Source: Verrucomicrobiota bacterium (GTDB lineage: Bacteria > Verrucomicrobiota > Verrucomicrobiia > Limisphaerales > UBA1100). From it: 9,092 nucleotides of DNA. The stretch lies in assembly GCA_028872645.1 (NCBI GenBank), contig JAPKDK010000107.1:1-9092 (forward strand). Direction: 5' to 3'. Numbering within the stretch: position 1 is the stretch's first letter; the number at the start of each line of letters is the position of its first letter. The notes beneath the pieces are model-generated. The model saw nothing but the letters and a program-made list of their open reading frames with translations, made no database searches and had not been told where the DNA came from. A program made the position numbers and the translations under genes. Below are positions 6,627 through 9,092 of the stretch, in pieces.

Positions 6627-8885
6627 TCACAACCCCTCAACTTCAATCCACGTTTCCAGCCGTTGCCCGTCCACTTCCACCGTCAGCCGATGCCGGCCCA
6701 GTTGCAATCGTACAAACACATCTCCGTCACGCGCGACACATTCCAGCGTATCCGATGACCAACACGCCGCAACCGCATTCACGCGCAATCTCACTTGGCG
6801 GCTCGAATGTGGCAAGTCTGGATCCAAATAATAAACCGTACCCGCCAGAGGCGCCAACACACGCACCTCGGCGATAGCTGAGACATCAAGTGCCGCGCGA
6901 TTCCGAAGCGTGTTGTCCGCGCTGGCAAACCACTCCGCGTAATCCACACCCAACTTCACGTGACCGTCCGCATTAAAACCGTTCCGCGATTCCATCGGCG
7001 GCAATCGCTCCGCAACAAACCATTCCGCCACGCCCTCCCCCACCCTTCGGCCGGAAATTTGATTCACTTGTGCGCGAGTTAATCCATCGGGCCGTTCAAA
7101 CTCACTCGTGCCAAACCGTTCGTGCAAATGTTCCATCACCGCGTGCATCACCGGCGCAGCGCCCGTTACGCCGGAAACATTTTGCATGGGCGCACCATCG
7201 AAGTTTCCCACCCACACGCCCACGGTAAATTCCGGCGTGTACCCCATCGCCCAGTTATCCCGAAAATCCGAACTCGTGCCCGTCTTACACGCAACCGGAA
7301 ACTCAAATGCCAACGCCGATTCCCACCCAAACGCCTGCGTGCGCGCCGCGTTGTCACTCAAAATATCCGCAATCAACCAAGCGTCCCGCGCATCAAAGAT
7401 ACGTTGTCCGGTTTTCGGGTCACCCGCCAACAACCGCACCGGCCGATGCACCCCCATCCGCGCGAGCGTGGCATACGCATTACTCAATTCCAGCAAACGC
7501 ACCTCCGCGTTGCCAATCGTCAATCCGAGCCCATAGTGATTCGCCTTCGCTTCCAAAGTAGAAAGCCCGCATTCGCGTAATCGTTTTTGCAAAACCGAGG
7601 CGCCTCCCGCTGCTTCCAATACTTTCACCGCCGACACATTCAACGAATTCGCCAAAGCCAACCGCAGCCGCATCGGGCCGTGGAAATGGCGGTTAAAATT
7701 TCGTGGACTAAACACACCCGTGCTCGTGGCGAAATCTGTCGGCACATCGGCGATTACTGTCGCGGGTGTCATTCCCGATTCCAACGCCAGCAAATAGGTG
7801 AACGGCTTGAACGTGGAACCAGCGCTGCGCGGCGCCCACGCGCCGTTCACTTGACCCGATTCTTCCTCAAAATAATTGCGCGACCCCACCAACGCCAACA
7901 CATTGCCCGTTGCATTTTCGATTACCACCACCGCGCCATTGGAAACATTACGCTTGGTTAAGCGATCCAACCGGTCGATCAGCGTACGATGAACAAAGCG
8001 GTTGAGCGGTAAATCCAAAGTGGTGCGCACATTTGTTTTCACCTCGCGTTGTTGTCGCACCAAATCCACAAAATGCGCCGCCGCAAACGCGCGGCCTTCG
8101 CGGTGCAGGGCAATGGGCTCAGCACAAGCACGACGATGGGCGGCGGCGTCCAGCCAATTGAGCCGCCGCATTCTCCCGAGGATTATAAGCTGGCGTCGCT
8201 TGGCACGCTCGAAGTGGCGATGCGGATTCAACCGCGAAGGCCCGTTGGGCAAGGCCGCCAAAAACGCCGCCTCGGCGGGCGACACATCGGCCAGTGGTTT
8301 ATTAAAATAAAACCAAGACGCCGTGCCCGCGCCGCGACAGAGGTTGCCATAATCGATGCGGTTCAGATATGCCGCAAGAATTTGCTGCTTGCTCCAAGCG
8401 CGCTCGAGTTTGAGTGCCTGAAGGTTTTCGAGGATTTTCGTACGTACCGTACGCGGGCGCGGCTCGGCATTTTTAATGAGTTGTTGCGTGATGGTCGATG
8501 CGCCGGACATCACTCGCCGATGCACTGCAATTTCCTTCATCGCACGCGCCGTGCTGAACCAATCCACACCCGAGTGCCCCCAAAAACGCTTGTCCTCCGC
8601 CGCCAGCGTAGCACGCAAAAAAACCGGAGCGCATTCCTTCAGCACAACCGGCTGAAAAAACCTCTCATCCGAAATGAGCAACAACCGTAAGGGTTCCCCA
8701 TTACGATCTGTGGCTTGGGGACTGAATACTGGCGATACGTCCATCCCCTTCGGCAACGGCATTAACGTCACCACAGTTTGCAATCCCAACCACGCTGCAA
8801 CCCCAACAAAACCAAAACGCAACGCCCATCGTCGCCATGTCTTGCGTGCGAACCAATCGCGGAGCTTGCGCAGGCGTTTACTCAT
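6627..8885 (-). CDS. pbpC: Penicillin-binding protein 1C, bifunctional murein synthase
   Basis: This 752-residue class A PBP acts in the periplasm, anchored by one N-terminal transmembrane segment (about 21-42) after a basic cytoplasmic stub. The glycosyltransferase (GT51) domain follows, with EDKRFWGHSGVD (97-108, catalytic E97), SGASTITQQ (127-135) and the AYLNRIDYG and AAFLAALPNGPSRLNP segments. The transpeptidase domain has STFK with nucleophile S357, SLN (414-416) and KTGTS (534-538). A C-terminal PBP1C domain (BiPBP_C, about 665-752) ends the protein and separates PBP1C from PBP1A and PBP1B. The length is near that of E. coli PbpC (about 770). All catalytic motifs are intact. The ATG lies inside the end of the upstream alpha-2-macroglobulin gene, an 8-nt overlap that suggests coupled translation. 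PBP1C probably helps repair or remodel the wall where the protease trap is needed. Confidence 0.95.
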   Translation of the reverse strand: MSKRLRKLRDWFARKTWRRWALRFGFVGVAAWLGLQTVVTLMPLPKGMDVSPVFSPQATDRNGEPLRLLLISDERFFQPVVLKECAPVFLRATLAAEDKRFWGHSGVDWFSTARAMKEIAVHRRVMSGASTITQQLIKNAEPRPRTVRTKILENLQALKLERAWSKQQILAAYLNRIDYGNLCRGAGTASWFYFNKPLADVSPAEAAFLAALPNGPSRLNPHRHFERAKRRQLIILGRMRRLNWLDAAAHRRACAEPIALHREGRAFAAAHFVDLVRQQREVKTNVRTTLDLPLNRFVHRTLIDRLDRLTKRNVSNGAVVVIENATGNVLALVGSRNYFEEESGQVNGAWAPRSAGSTFKPFTYLLALESGMTPATVIADVPTDFATSTGVFSPRNFNRHFHGPMRLRLALANSLNVSAVKVLEAAGGASVLQKRLRECGLSTLEAKANHYGLGLTIGNAEVRLLELSNAYATLARMGVHRPVRLLAGDPKTGQRIFDARDAWLIADILSDNAARTQAFGWESALAFEFPVACKTGTSSDFRDNWAMGYTPEFTVGVWVGNFDGAPMQNVSGVTGAAPVMHAVMEHLHERFGTSEFERPDGLTRAQVNQISGRRVGEGVAEWFVAERLPPMESRNGFNADGHVKLGVDYAEWFASADNTLRNRAALDVSAIAEVRVLAPLAGTVYYLDPDLPHSSRQVRLRVNAVAACWSSDTLECVARDGDVFVRLQLGRHRLTVEVDGQRLETWIEVEGL

Positions 8886-9092
8886 TCAAAGGCAGTGTCA
8901 CGATGGGTTGACTTGCGGTGAGGCCGACGATGTCGGGATCGTACATCGCCTCGACTTTAGCCGCGGGTGCGGTAGCCGTTCCGGCAGCGCGCACGCGGGC
9001 GAGGTATTGAAACTGATGCATTCCGCGCGGAAGGTTATTGGCATAAAACACCGCACGATCTTTGCGCAACACTTGATGACTCACGTGCCAAT
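8878..9092 (-). CDS. Alpha-2-macroglobulin-like protein, C-terminal end only
   Basis: The last 71 codons of a minus-strand gene are visible, open at the right edge (WHVSHQVLRKDRAVFYAN... to the TAA). The pattern DRAVFYANNLPRGMHQFQYLARV, then GTATAPAAKVEAMYDPDI, is the end of bacterial alpha-2-macroglobulins (YfhM type), where DRV.FFxxxLPAG.Y.YxYLxR and PAxAEAMYxPxxxGR recur. These large periplasmic proteins trap host or competitor proteases through a thioester or bait region, none of which lies in the window. The downstream overlap with pbpC matches the known alpha-2-macroglobulin/pbpC pairing and strengthens the call. The fragment alone is short, so the identity is an inference from this tail and its neighbour. 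Confidence 0.78.
   Translation of the reverse strand, partial: WHVSHQVLRKDRAVFYANNLPRGMHQFQYLARVRAAGTATAPAAKVEAMYDPDIVGLTASQPIVTLPLNE

Noticed and set aside
8049..8690. 213-codon plus-strand frame opposite pbpC
   Set aside because: It is Arg-rich with no domain and is antisense to the glycosyltransferase region of PBP1C, whose catalytic motifs are intact.

Overview
The window looks like a chromosomal segment from a free-living, moderately GC-rich Gram-negative bacterium, and I lean towards the Verrucomicrobiota or a related PVC lineage. This rests on four things: a secreted DUF1080 (3-keto-disaccharide hydrolase) protein, a family expanded in that group; type IV pilus motor genes arranged as PilB, PilT, then a second GspE/PilB-like ATPase; an alpha-2-macroglobulin/PBP1C pair, which implies peptidoglycan and a periplasm; and an almost complete lack of Shine-Dalgarno sequences ahead of the visible starts. 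The lineage is inference, since the window holds no rRNA or other marker gene.

Layout, left to right. Positions 1-3174 hold a minus-strand pilus/secretion motor unit. It is read from the right as pilB (3174-1444), pilT (1435-290) and the first 91 codons of another GspE/PilB-like gene (273 to beyond position 1). The gaps are 8 and 16 nt, so this is very probably one operon. Positions 3175-3339 separate it from the next gene and hold a clear minus-strand intrinsic terminator (3293-3321) and a weak candidate promoter for the pilus operon. Positions 3340-4122 (minus) encode a secreted DUF1080 protein. The 95-nt gap 4123-4217 is a divergent promoter region with a perfect 9-1-9 palindrome. Positions 4218-5024 (plus) encode a stand-alone ABC ATPase, the only plus-strand gene. 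It ends 4 nt from the tail of a minus-strand UxaA-family dehydratase (6582-5029). Positions 8885-6627 (minus) encode penicillin-binding protein 1C, which overlaps by 8 nt the end of an alpha-2-macroglobulin-like gene that runs off the right edge.

The genes fall into two functional groups and some singletons. The pilus group supplies an extension motor (PilB), a retraction motor (PilT) and a second assembly-type ATPase. The envelope group pairs a periplasmic protease trap (alpha-2-macroglobulin) with a murein synthase (PBP1C), a pairing known from E. coli yfhM-pbpC. The dehydratase (sugar acids) and the DUF1080 protein (glycosides) are both plausibly carbohydrate-degrading, but neither has pathway partners here. 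No stretch longer than about 165 bases lacks a gene, and I saw no tRNA, rRNA, CRISPR array, insertion sequence or phage gene. I did not find a convincing undescribed system. The most useful leads are the divergent palindrome, the non-canonical MshEN motifs of the two assembly ATPases, and the double-ATPase pilus operon.
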